From positions 1,822,019 to 1,886,018 of the forward strand of contig NZ_CP036523.1 in assembly GCF_008151785.1 (NCBI RefSeq): a DNA stretch of 64,000 bases, given 5' to 3'. Of this stretch, positions 16,838 to 25,188 are shown piece after piece. The first letter of the stretch is position 1. Each line of letters starts with the position of its first letter. The DNA comes from Peptacetobacter hiranonis. GTDB lineage: Bacteria > Bacillota > Clostridia > Peptostreptococcales > Peptostreptococcaceae. Under the pieces are notes generated by a model. The model was not told the DNA's origin. It did no database searches and saw nothing but the letters and a program-made list of their open reading frames with translations. The translations under genes and the position numbers were made by a program.

Positions 16838-16869
16838 AGCTCTTTTCTTAAAAATTTAAGAAAAGAGCT
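16838..16869 (-). other. intercistronic stem-loop in PTS operon
   Basis: AGCTCTTTTCTTAAA pairs perfectly with TTTAAGAAAAGAGCT. On the coding strand it is followed by ATATTTTAGG, only weakly T-rich, so it looks like an mRNA-stabilising or partial terminator element between the IIC gene and the dehydrogenases. Confidence 0.6.
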
Positions 16870-16906
16870 TTTATTTATTTTATTTAGTTTTTTAATCAAA
16901 TATTGC

Positions 16907-18181
16907 TTAGAATATTCCTAGCCCAGATACAAGCTGAGATAGTTTTAATATTGCCCATTTGAATAAGTTACCACCAGTATCTATACTTGATACTATTGCC
17001 GCACCTTTTGGCATCATATTAGCCTGCTGAAGTAGCTCTGTATGTACAGGAGCATAGTTTGTAGCCATAAATAATGATATAGCTAATACTATTGTTCCAG
17101 TTATTACAGACTGTACTATATTACCTTTTCTGAAGCATACTATAAATGCTACGTAGAATGGTATTGTAGCTAAGTCACCAAATGGAAGAACTTTATTTCC
17201 TGGTAATATTACTGCTAAGAATAATGTTATAGGCACTAATATAAGAGCTGTTGATAAAACTGAAGGATGTCCAGTTGCAAGAGCAGCATCTAGTCCTATG
17301 TAAAGGTCTCTACCTTCGTATTTTTCCTGTAAGAAGTCTCTAACAGCTTCTGATATTGGAACTAGACCTTCCATAAGTATTTTAACCATTCTTGGCATTA
17401 AGAACATAACTGCACCCATTGACATACCAACATTGAATATTTCTGACACTTCATATCCTGCAAGTGTTCCTAATATAAGACCTAATATTATCCCCATCAT
17501 CATAGGTTCTCCAAATATACCAAATCTTTTCTGTATACTATCTGGATCTGCATTTAATTTGTTTATTCCAGGTATTTTTTCAACTACTTTACCTACTAAG
17601 AATCCTAGTGGTGCAAATGAAGTTGTTGATCCTGTTGGTAAACATATACCTTCTAATCCATAGAATTCCTGAACATAAGGAGCTGTTTTATCAGCTGTAT
17701 ATAGAACTAAACATTCCATTATTATTGCACATATTATAGCCCATACATAACTTCCTGTTACTATATATCCAGTAGCTCCTGCTACTATGAAATGCCAGTA
17801 GTTCCATAAGTCTATATTTAAAGTTTTAGTTTTATTGAAATATATTAAGATAAGGTTTACTATTAAACATATTGGTATTAATAGCGGTGCAACTGGAGAT
17901 GCCCAAGTTGCAGATGCTGTCATTGGCCAACCAACATCTATTATAGTAAGACTTAGACCAAATCTTTCAACCATTGCCTGTGCTGCTGGTCCAAGTGTTG
18001 TAGTTAATAAGTTTACAACTAAGTTGATACCTACGAATCCTATCCCGATTGTAAGTCCTGATTTTAATGCTTTTGAGAATTTAATTTTGAATATAAGACC
18101 TAAAATTAAAATTGTTATTGGTAGTATGACAGTTGGTCCCATGTTAAGGATGTACTGTACTACTGCTAATACTTTATCCAT
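16907..18181 (-). CDS. PTS galactitol-type transporter subunit IIC
   Basis: 424-residue polytopic membrane subunit of the galactitol (Gat) PTS family, forming the sugar channel. Hydrophobic helices run throughout, with family-like segments FKIKFSKALKSGLTIGIGFVGINL, GWPMTASATWASPVAPLL and LPTGSTTSFAPLGFLVGK-type residues. It works with the IIB and IIA subunits encoded immediately upstream to import and phosphorylate a hexitol. Galactitol is the default guess; other polyols use the same family. Confidence 0.9.
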   Translation of the reverse strand: MDKVLAVVQYILNMGPTVILPITILILGLIFKIKFSKALKSGLTIGIGFVGINLVVNLLTTTLGPAAQAMVERFGLSLTIIDVGWPMTASATWASPVAPLLIPICLIVNLILIYFNKTKTLNIDLWNYWHFIVAGATGYIVTGSYVWAIICAIIMECLVLYTADKTAPYVQEFYGLEGICLPTGSTTSFAPLGFLVGKVVEKIPGINKLNADPDSIQKRFGIFGEPMMMGIILGLILGTLAGYEVSEIFNVGMSMGAVMFLMPRMVKILMEGLVPISEAVRDFLQEKYEGRDLYIGLDAALATGHPSVLSTALILVPITLFLAVILPGNKVLPFGDLATIPFYVAFIVCFRKGNIVQSVITGTIVLAISLFMATNYAPVHTELLQQANMMPKGAAIVSSIDTGGNLFKWAILKLSQLVSGLGIF

Positions 18182-18266
18182 TTACTCTTCCTCCTAATTA
18201 CGTTAATTTCCACAATATAATGTATTTAAAAAATAATATTAAAATATTAATTTTCCAATTTTACTT

Positions 18267-18299
18267 AGAGATAAATAGATGAAAAATCTATTTATCTCT
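18267..18299 (-). other. perfect 14-bp intercistronic stem-loop
   Basis: AGAGATAAATAGAT and ATCTATTTATCTCT are exact inverse copies around GAAAA, lying between the IIB stop and the IIC gene. On the coding strand no T-run follows, so it is more likely an mRNA processing or stability element than a terminator. Confidence 0.6.
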
Positions 18300-18307
18300 A
18301 TTTTTTA

Positions 18308-18592
18308 TTATTCACCCTTTAATACATCAAGTATCTGTTTTTCTGTAGCTTTTATATTTATACCTGTTATATAAGCTGTAGCTTTTATAGCTGGTATTTT
18401 ATAAGTTGTTGGTAGTATAGTTGTTGATACTATAAGATCTGCTTCATCCTGTTTTGCTGCACATTCAGCTATTTTACACTGAACTATTTCTGCATCAAGA
18501 TTATGTTCTTTTATAAGTTCTTCTAGTTTTGAACAAACTACTGTTGATGTTGCAATTCCTGCTCCACATGCTACTAAAATTCTTTTTTTCAT
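18308..18592 (-). CDS. PTS galactitol-type subunit IIB
   Basis: 94-residue soluble phosphocarrier. The active-site Cys9 lies in the P-loop-like RILVACGAGIATST, the signature of GatB-type IIB proteins. It receives phosphate from IIA and passes it to the sugar on IIC. Located between the IIA and IIC genes, with a good RBS (AGGAGG). Confidence 0.93.
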   Translation of the reverse strand: MKKRILVACGAGIATSTVVCSKLEELIKEHNLDAEIVQCKIAECAAKQDEADLIVSTTILPTTYKIPAIKATAYITGINIKATEKQILDVLKGE

Positions 18593-18629
18593 TTTTACAT
18601 CCTCCTAAACATTATGCATTTCATCTATA

Positions 18630-19088
18630 TTATAAAGACTCTATTATCTTTAAAATATCTTCTTTATCGTTAGCATTTATTAGTGCATTTACAGTTTCTT
18701 TATTCTGTATTAACTGCATTAGCTCTTGTAATATAGTTAACTGACTATGTGGCTGATTTAAGCCTAGTACAAATGCTAATTTAACATTTACGCTTTCATC
18801 TGCGTCTTCCATAGATTTAAACTCTACTTCATTTTTTAACTGGCATACTGCTATAAATTCTTCCTTGATGTACTCTGCATCAGTATGAGGTATAGCAACA
18901 CCTATTTCTCCTAAATTTAGACCTGTTGGAAAATTCTGTTCTCTCTGAAGAATTTTTTCATAAAACTCTTCTTTAATGTATCCATTCTCTATTCCTATAT
19001 TATGGATTGCTTTAAATAGTTCTTCTTTTGTTTCACATTCTAAACTTGGAAGAACCATATTCTCATTTATATACTTTATGATTTCCAC
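18630..19088 (-). CDS. PTS IIA subunit, fructose/galactitol type
   Basis: 152-residue phosphocarrier of the EIIA type 2 family. His68 in GEIGVAIPHTD is the expected phosphorylation site. It is the first gene of the operon and starts with GTG at 19088 behind GGAGGATAACA, about 30 bases downstream of the predicted sigma-54 start site. A close relative of its domain also occurs at the C-terminus of the regulator encoded upstream. Confidence 0.92.
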   Translation of the reverse strand: MEIIKYINENMVLPSLECETKEELFKAIHNIGIENGYIKEEFYEKILQREQNFPTGLNLGEIGVAIPHTDAEYIKEEFIAVCQLKNEVEFKSMEDADESVNVKLAFVLGLNQPHSQLTILQELMQLIQNKETVNALINANDKEDILKIIESL

Positions 19089-19128
19089 TGTTATCCTCCA
19101 TTCTTTTTATTTTTACACTATATTTATA

Positions 19129-19146
19129 AAGCATCTAACGTGCCAA
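19129..19146 (-). promoter_or_regulatory. sigma-54 (-24/-12) promoter of PTS operon
   Basis: On the minus strand TTGGCAC-GTTAG-ATGCTT: GG and GC are exactly 10 bases apart, the invariant spacing of RpoN promoters, and -24 is a perfect TTGGCAC. It is the only match to this pattern I found in the interval and lies between the LevR-like activator gene and the PTS operon. Confidence 0.85.
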
Positions 19147-19213
19147 CTTTTTGTTTTTTTTGTTTTTATTTTGGGGTTTATTTTTAAAAATTGTTTAGGT
19201 TGATTGGAAAATT

Positions 19214-19236
19214 AACGTTTTCGCAAGGAAAATGTT
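19214..19236 (-). promoter_or_regulatory. candidate upstream activator site for the LevR-like regulator
   Basis: Inverted repeat AACGTTTTC-GCAAG-GAAAATGTT with one mismatch, about 70-90 bases upstream of the -24 element, the usual distance for enhancer-binding proteins. Assigned by position and symmetry only. Confidence 0.45.
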
Positions 19237-19375
19237 TTTTTATTTTTTTATATTTTTAATTTAACAAGCAAAAAAAGCCAAACTTTTTTTAATTGTTTTT
19301 TTTGTTTTTTTCAAGAATGTGTATTTTTCAACATTTGTTATTTTTTCATTAAATACAAATAAAACCAAACCACAT

Positions 19376-22333
19376 TTAATAGAACAGCATGGCTATATCT
19401 GTTTTATTTTTGGTATTTTTTAATTCATCTAAAAAGTTTTCATCACTCAATTTTTTAAATAATTCTTTTATTTCTATTTTATTGTTTTCTTTTATAGCTA
19501 TTAGTACTACTGCTTCAACCATAAACTCATTGTCCCAGACTATTGGTTTATTTAGTTTTGCAATAGCTATAGCTGGTTTTATTACATGTTCTGGTAATCC
19601 ATGAGGAATAGCAACTTTTCCACCAAGTACAGCTCCACCCATAGCTTCCCTTTTATATAAGCTTAATATATATTTCGAATCTACATATTCTCCATCTTCT
19701 AGTTTTGCAACTAATGTGTCTATTATGTATTCCTTAGAAACACCTTCTACATCATCTAAGATTAATTCTTCATATATCAAGTTTTCTAATTTGTTTTCTT
19801 TTTCTTCTTCTTTTTCATACTTAGAATACTGAATAACTTTATCAATTCCATTTCCTTTTAGAATATCTGTATAAGGTATGAATGGTATATCATTTATTTC
19901 TGTTTCTAAAGTTCCACATATAGCTATTATTCTGTATTCTTTTTCTAACTCTTTAATTTTTTCTTCTATCTTTTGATCATCTATAACACCAAGTGCTTTT
20001 ACTTCTATACTTTCTATATTTTCTTTTAAAAGCTTTTGCTCTATTCTATTTTTTAGAGATAACGCCGTACCCCTACCACTAAGACATAAAGTTAAAACTA
20101 AATCCTTCTTATTTATATCTTTAGACTTATAGTTTTTATTGCTCACTATAGAGTAGTATTTATTCTTCTTTAAATCTTCAACTATCTTATCTAAATTCTT
20201 TCCTTCTATTACCGCTGACTTTCCAGCTTCCATAGCCAATATAGTATCTACTCTATTTATCACCCTACATCTAAGACCTAATTCTTCTTCAATTTTTTCT
20301 CCAAGAATAACCAGAGATCCCATGTCTATAAGCATCAATATATCGTTCTTAAAATCTAGAGCTTTTATATCTTGCATTACTTTTTCAATTCCCTTTTGTG
20401 GAGGCATATCCATAGGAAATTCTATTCCATAAGTAGACATAGTTCCTAAAATCTGGTTCACTACTTTAGACATTTCTATACCAACTTTTCCATGAGTTAC
20501 TATCACTACTTTTACTTTTTTATCCATAGTTTCTTCATTCATGCAAAACTTATATATATAGTAGGCAATGTATCCTATTTCGTCTTCTGGAAGAGATATT
20601 TTTGCTATATTTTCAATTATAGTTACTACATATCTCGCTAAATCGTATTCCTCGGACATATTTTCTTTTATATTATCCAAACTAGGATTTATTATATTTT
20701 TTTCATTTCTAACCCTTTTTATAGCCTCTTCTATATGTGTAGCTAAAACCATATAAAGACCATTATTAACAAATCTATATTGATTTTTTATAACAGTTAT
20801 TACTTTATTCATTATATTTATAGTTTCTGGGTTTAAATTTTCACTCATTATATGTATCTTTTTTCTATTTTCTTTAATGTTGTTTTTCTTTATTTGATTA
20901 AACTTTCTATCTAATCTTTCAAAGAATATATTTTTTATTTCTTCTTGAGAATATTGTCTACTCTCTAATACTTTTAACTCTTTTTCAGCATATTTATATA
21001 TCTCATCTATATTTTCTTCAGATAAACACATTTTGTTAGAATTTATTTCATTTATATCTATATATGTGTCTTCTAAATTTACTCTATCAAAGGAAAATTC
21101 TAGATTATCTTCATTATCCTTTATACTTTCTTTTATATATGTTCTAAGACTATCTACATCTATAATAAGTTTATCGCTAGAGTCAGGATTTTTACTGAAT
21201 GCTCTTGCACAACTTACCTGTATATCACTCTTCAGCTGACCTATATTAGATTTACATTTGTAATTCATAAATCCATATAGTACTTCCTTAGTGATTATTA
21301 TGTTTTTATTTATCCTTATAGCCTCTCTTTCAAAGAATTTGATTATTATATCGTATCGTTCTAATTTTGGCCTAGAATCCAAGTTAGGAAGTGTTATAAC
21401 CATTGGTATACGTCTTCTAAATGTATCTAGTAGATTTGAATCCGGATCTTCTGTAGTAGCTGCAATTATAAGAACGTTTGCCTTTCTTGTATTATTAGTT
21501 TCTCCTAACCTTCTAAACTCACCTCTATCAATTAATGAGAATAATATTTCCTGCCCTGATGCTGGAAGTCTATGTATTTCATCTAGAAACAGTACTCCTC
21601 CATCTGCTTTTTCTACTAATCCTTCTCTATTTTCAGATGCACCTGTATATGCTCCTTTTATAGATCCAAATAATTGCGACATAAGCATATTGGGATTTTC
21701 TGCATAGTCTGCACAGTTAAATACTATAAATGGAGATTCTTTTTCTTTTATTCCTGTTCTGACAGCATATTTATACATACAGTTAGCTAATTCACTTTTA
21801 CCAACACCAGTTTCTCCATATATCATAGTGTGAAGTCCATTAGGTGGATACACTATAGCTGACTTTGCTAAATTAATTTTTTCTTTTAAACTTCCCTTAT
21901 AACCTATCAACATTTCGAAATCGTTTTCTTTTTCAGTAGAATTGTTTATTTTTAGTACATTTTCTACATTTATTTCTTTTTTAGAATTATTACCTTCTAT
22001 AGTTTCACTATTTTTAGAGCTATGATTATATATTCTATTTTTTATTTCATCACTCTTCAAAATCTTTGATACAGCACTTCTTGAAATATCGAATCCTCTC
22101 TCTATCAGAATTTCTGTTATTTTTCTTTCCGTTATATTGGTGTTATCACCTAATATATCTAATAATTCATTTTCTAATAGTTCTTTTCTTCTATCTCTAG
22201 AGTTTGGTATATTATTAATTTTTCTAAATTGAACAATATCGCCTCTAGATATTCCTAATATTTCAGAGAGCTCTTTATCTGTATAAGGATTTTTTTTGTC
22301 TTCATTTTGAATCTCAAGTAAAATCTTCTTCAT
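19376..22333 (-). CDS. LevR-like sigma-54 transcriptional activator with PTS regulatory domains
   Basis: 985-residue enhancer-binding protein. Order of parts: N-terminal helix-turn-helix regions (to about residue 100); AAA+ domain with Walker A GETGVGKS (173-180), the sigma-54 contact loop GAYTGA (227-232) and Walker B GGVLFLDEIH (245-254); a PRD region (about 490-610, ending near EDEIGYIAYYIYKF); an EIIA-Man-like domain with VVIVTHGKVGIEMSK; a GatB-like IIB domain (LTLCLSGRGTALSLKNRI); and a C-terminal EIIA type 2 domain with KVAIPHG. Phosphorylation by the PTS should set its activity. It lies directly upstream of the sigma-54 promoter and almost certainly controls that operon. ATG 22333 fits the AAGGGAG RBS better than the ATG six bases earlier. 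Confidence 0.93.
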   Translation of the reverse strand: MKKILLEIQNEDKKNPYTDKELSEILGISRGDIVQFRKINNIPNSRDRRKELLENELLDILGDNTNITERKITEILIERGFDISRSAVSKILKSDEIKNRIYNHSSKNSETIEGNNSKKEINVENVLKINNSTEKENDFEMLIGYKGSLKEKINLAKSAIVYPPNGLHTMIYGETGVGKSELANCMYKYAVRTGIKEKESPFIVFNCADYAENPNMLMSQLFGSIKGAYTGASENREGLVEKADGGVLFLDEIHRLPASGQEILFSLIDRGEFRRLGETNNTRKANVLIIAATTEDPDSNLLDTFRRRIPMVITLPNLDSRPKLERYDIIIKFFEREAIRINKNIIITKEVLYGFMNYKCKSNIGQLKSDIQVSCARAFSKNPDSSDKLIIDVDSLRTYIKESIKDNEDNLEFSFDRVNLEDTYIDINEINSNKMCLSEENIDEIYKYAEKELKVLESRQYSQEEIKNIFFERLDRKFNQIKKNNIKENRKKIHIMSENLNPETINIMNKVITVIKNQYRFVNNGLYMVLATHIEEAIKRVRNEKNIINPSLDNIKENMSEEYDLARYVVTIIENIAKISLPEDEIGYIAYYIYKFCMNEETMDKKVKVVIVTHGKVGIEMSKVVNQILGTMSTYGIEFPMDMPPQKGIEKVMQDIKALDFKNDILMLIDMGSLVILGEKIEEELGLRCRVINRVDTILAMEAGKSAVIEGKNLDKIVEDLKKNKYYSIVSNKNYKSKDINKKDLVLTLCLSGRGTALSLKNRIEQKLLKENIESIEVKALGVIDDQKIEEKIKELEKEYRIIAICGTLETEINDIPFIPYTDILKGNGIDKVIQYSKYEKEEEKENKLENLIYEELILDDVEGVSKEYIIDTLVAKLEDGEYVDSKYILSLYKREAMGGAVLGGKVAIPHGLPEHVIKPAIAIAKLNKPIVWDNEFMVEAVVLIAIKENNKIEIKELFKKLSDENFLDELKNTKNKTDIAMLFY

Positions 22334-22429
22334 ATACATCTCCCTTATTTCTTTTTTTAAGTATTTTTATAGTCTTATCTAATTATATATTATTTTTATA
22401 AATATACATCACTATTATCATAAATTTTT

Positions 22430-22482
22430 ATATAAAAAATACTGCCACAGAACACCTTTAAAAGGTGTTCTTGTGACAGTAC
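22430..22482 (-). terminator. intrinsic terminator of zinc-ribbon gene
   Basis: ACTGTCACAAGAACACC pairs with GGTGTTCTGTGGCAGT on the minus strand and is followed by ATTTTTTATAT; 15 bases after the stop codon. Confidence 0.85.
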
Positions 22483-22495
22483 CTTTAACTGACAC

Positions 22496-22723
22496 CTAAC
22501 GGTCGTCAGTTTTTTTGTATTCAAATTTAGCTCCACAATTAGGACAAATTAATTCTGGCATATTTTTTTCATTTAGCGAAGCTATCGCTCCCAATGAAAA
22601 GAATGCATCTTGTCTTAGTTCTTCTAATATAAATTCTGGTACTCCTTTTTCAAATCCACAAGACTTACATTCATAATTGTATAACTTTTGTCCTTTACTC
22701 ATTTCTTCTAATTCTTTTAGCAT
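22496..22723 (-). CDS. small zinc-ribbon protein, unknown
   Basis: 75 residues with two CXXC pairs, CKSCG near residue 19 and CPNCG near residue 61, forming a probable zinc ribbon separated by a helical segment. The AGGAGAAAT RBS precedes the ATG. No family assigned. It is the only gene between the regulator and the IS91-type transposase, and has its own terminator. Confidence 0.65.
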   Translation of the reverse strand: MLKELEEMSKGQKLYNYECKSCGFEKGVPEFILEELRQDAFFSLGAIASLNEKNMPELICPNCGAKFEYKKTDDR

Positions 22724-22810
22724 ACTATTTCTCCTAATAATTTTAATTACACTAATTATACACTATTATTTATATTTGAGTATAGCAAAGCTAGCCTATT
22801 TAATAGACTT

Positions 22811-24085
22811 TTAAAATAATTCTTTTTGTGTTGTTGTATTCAAAGAAATTTCTTTTTCTATAATTTCTTCGTAGATTATTCTTTTATAATTTGATTTATC
22901 TAGTACATTATATATTAATCCATATTTATAATGCCATATTTCCCATAGAATCATGTCTTTTCCACACTTTTTACAAATATAAGGATTTACTCCAAATGAT
23001 TCTATCAATCTATCTTTAAAATTTTTCTTTACTGTATTCTTCTTTTTTATCAGCTTAGATATATTTCTGTGTCTCATAAAATTATATAATTTCAATATTT
23101 CTATGCTTAATTTATTTTTTACTCTTGAATATAGACCGTATCTTCTTGCAACTCTAAAACCCTTCGGGTGAATATGTTGGGTTATTTTACCTATAAATTC
23201 TAATACATTTACAGTTATTTCTCTTTTTCCCTTAGGTTTTTTGTTTTCATACCAGTAAGTTACATTTTTCCCATCGTAATTAATTATTCTATACTCAGCG
23301 ATAGCTGGTCTAGCCAAATATCTACCTATATATTGAGTTGCCTGTTTTATATTAGTTAAACGTCTTTCTGCATTTACATAGAATTCTTTCTTATATAACT
23401 TATTTATCAAATTTCTAGTTTTTCTATCTCTAAAGTTGTTTTTTATTATATCTAGTACCAACTTTCGCCATACTTTTTTCATATATGTATACGGTATGAA
23501 ATCTAATTTTTTAAACCACTTATTATTTCTATCTATTCCACCTTCGGTGTATAAGGCATGTATGTGAGGATTCCATTTTAAATCTCCACCAAAAGTGTGT
23601 ACTACAGCAATTACCCCTAATTCATAATCTCCCTTTGTTTTCTTTTTATGAAAACTATCTAATACCTTATATGTAGCATCTTGTAAATCTTTTAAAAGCT
23701 CTCGCTTTCTGTAGAAATAGACTCTTAACTCCTCTGGAATTGTGAAAACTGCATGTCTATGAGAAACATCAAGAATATTTTCTACCTGTTTTTCTGCCCA
23801 TTCCATAGAATATTTTCTTCCACACTTTGTGCAAAACTTACTTTTACAAGTGAACCCTTGAATATACTCCTCTCCACAGTCTATACATTTATGTTTTATA
23901 TATCCTTTTTCTATATTTCCACAATTTAAAGCCTTTATTACAGTATTTTCTATCTGATCCCTCATTTCTCTTCTAACTTTATTCCAATATTTTAGTTTGA
24001 ATTCTTCAAAGTGATTTTTTAATATTTTCTTAATGATTTTTTCATCTTTTTGTTTTTTCAATACATTCATATTACTATTGTACAT
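22811..24085 (-). CDS. IS91-family (HUH, rolling-circle) transposase
   Basis: 424 residues, full length. N-terminal zinc-binding region (CIDCGEEYIQGFTCKSKFC, CTKCGRK), HUH metal site in WNPHIHALYTEGG, and catalytic tyrosine candidate in QATQYIGRYLARPA. A second C-terminal CXXC (CKKCGKD) is present. IS91-like elements move by rolling circle, lack inverted repeats and insert next to short tetranucleotides. I could not identify oriIS or terIS, so element limits are not given. Gln codons are mixed CAA/CAG, unlike well-expressed host genes. Likely intact. Confidence 0.9.
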   Translation of the reverse strand: MYNSNMNVLKKQKDEKIIKKILKNHFEEFKLKYWNKVRREMRDQIENTVIKALNCGNIEKGYIKHKCIDCGEEYIQGFTCKSKFCTKCGRKYSMEWAEKQVENILDVSHRHAVFTIPEELRVYFYRKRELLKDLQDATYKVLDSFHKKKTKGDYELGVIAVVHTFGGDLKWNPHIHALYTEGGIDRNNKWFKKLDFIPYTYMKKVWRKLVLDIIKNNFRDRKTRNLINKLYKKEFYVNAERRLTNIKQATQYIGRYLARPAIAEYRIINYDGKNVTYWYENKKPKGKREITVNVLEFIGKITQHIHPKGFRVARRYGLYSRVKNKLSIEILKLYNFMRHRNISKLIKKKNTVKKNFKDRLIESFGVNPYICKKCGKDMILWEIWHYKYGLIYNVLDKSNYKRIIYEEIIEKEISLNTTTQKELF

Positions 24086-24125
24086 AAGTTTTCCACAGTT
24101 TTAAATTATTATAATTTCCTTAGGA

Positions 24126-24163
24126 ATAAAAAAAGAATCAGACTTTATTTCTGATTCTTTTTT
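24126..24163. terminator. bidirectional terminator downstream of xpt
   Basis: AAAAAAGAATCAG/CTGATTCTTTTTT stem with T-runs on both strands, between xpt and the transposase gene. Confidence 0.85.
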
Positions 24164-24282
24164 CTTTTATTTTTACAATTTTAATTTTTACTTTTTTTAA
24201 TTATTTTTTCTTTTGCAATATTTACTTTTGTCAACTTACTAATATTTAATTGTTTATCATTCTTTTCTTATTATAATTAATA

Positions 24283-24858
24283 TTAGTTGAATTCTATTTC
24301 TCCATCTTTTATAGATTTTACAGATACAAGAGATTCTATTCTTATTCCATTTGCTTCTAATATAGGTCTACCTTCCTGGTATGCTTTTTCTATTACTATT
24401 CCTACACCTTCTAGTATGGCTCCAGACTGTTCTATAAGATCTTTTAATCCCATTACAGCTCCACCTTTAGCTAGGAAGTCATCTATTATTATTACTCTTT
24501 CACCTTTATTTAGATACTGTTTGTTTATTCTTACAGAGTACTCTTTCTGTTTAGTGTATGAGTATACAGAAGTTTCATATACATCAGTATCCATATTATT
24601 AGACATTGTTTTCTTAGCAAATACAACTGGAACGTTATTAAAGTACTGAGATGCTATAGACGCTATTGCTATTCCTGATGCTTCTATAGTAACTATTTTA
24701 TCTATTTTTTCTATATCTTTAAATCTTTCCGCAAATTCTTTTCCTATTTCATTAAGAAGGTTTATATCTAACTGATGATTAAGAAAAGCTCCAACTTGTA
24801 TTATGTCAGTACCTTTTGCTCCACCTTCATTTAATATCTTATTTTTTAATAATTCCAT
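24283..24858 (-). CDS. xpt: xanthine phosphoribosyltransferase
   Basis: 191-residue purine salvage enzyme converting xanthine and PRPP to XMP. PRPP-binding motif [14 protein letters not shown] at about residues 122-135, and the N-terminal [29 protein letters not shown] is typical of Xpt. The length matches the family. The divergent neighbour guaB makes XMP de novo, so the two genes give both routes to XMP. No purine riboswitch is recognisable in the leader. RBS TGGAGGT. Confidence 0.93.
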   Translation of the reverse strand: MELLKNKILNEGGAKGTDIIQVGAFLNHQLDINLLNEIGKEFAERFKDIEKIDKIVTIEASGIAIASIASQYFNNVPVVFAKKTMSNNMDTDVYETSVYSYTKQKEYSVRINKQYLNKGERVIIIDDFLAKGGAVMGLKDLIEQSGAILEGVGIVIEKAYQEGRPILEANGIRIESLVSVKSIKDGEIEFN

Positions 24859-24937
24859 CTCTATATACCTCCATATTATAATTTTTTATTTTTAATATAA
24901 ATATTTTTTTATTCATTTAATTTATATGATATTCAAT

Positions 24938-24966
24938 TATATATTATTGCAAGAAATTCTTCAATA
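24938..24966 (-). promoter_or_regulatory. sigma-A promoter of xpt
   Basis: TTGAAG, 17-base spacer, TATAAT on the minus strand, leaving a leader of about 70 bases. Confidence 0.7.
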
Positions 24967-25025
24967 AATATTATAAAATTATGCGAATATTTTCTTGTTT
25001 AAATCAACAATTGTTCTTATAAATA

Positions 25026-25054
25026 TTGACTATTTTGCGTTTTAATGTTAAACT
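25026..25054 (+). promoter_or_regulatory. sigma-A promoter of guaB
   Basis: TTGACT, 17-base spacer, TAAACT on the plus strand. It gives a leader of about 130 bases that contains the hairpin at 25092. Confidence 0.6.
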
Positions 25055-25091
25055 TTAAAGAAATAATTATTATCTGAATCAATTTATAAAA

Positions 25092-25129
25092 GATACAGGT
25101 TTGGTAGTTCCATACAAGTGTCTTTTTTT
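25092..25129 (+). terminator. leader terminator/attenuator before guaB
   Basis: GATAC (25092-25096) pairs with GTGTC (25118-25122), enclosing a GTTTGG/CCATAC helix with one mismatch, followed by seven T, 60 bases before the guaB start codon. A terminator between a promoter and its gene implies attenuation; the upstream leader is not a recognisable guanine riboswitch. Confidence 0.55.
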
Positions 25130-25188
25130 GACTTATAACAAAAAATATATTTACATTTATAAAAATTATATAAGGAGTGACTTAAGAA

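Noticed and set aside
19268..19281. Second sigma-54-like site (TTGGC ... GC) upstream of the PTS operon
   Set aside because: GG and GC are only eight bases apart; the required spacing is ten.
21291..21707. Long open frame antisense to the LevR-like regulator
   Set aside because: It lies opposite the conserved AAA+ domain, lacks an RBS, and reflects codon structure of the real gene.
22430..22490. Hairpin next to GTTC as a possible IS91 oriIS
   Set aside because: A complete zinc-ribbon gene lies between it and the transposase and the hairpin is a good terminator for that gene.
24859..25025. Purine riboswitch upstream of xpt
   Set aside because: None of the conserved guanine-aptamer sequences are present; the leader is simply AT-rich.
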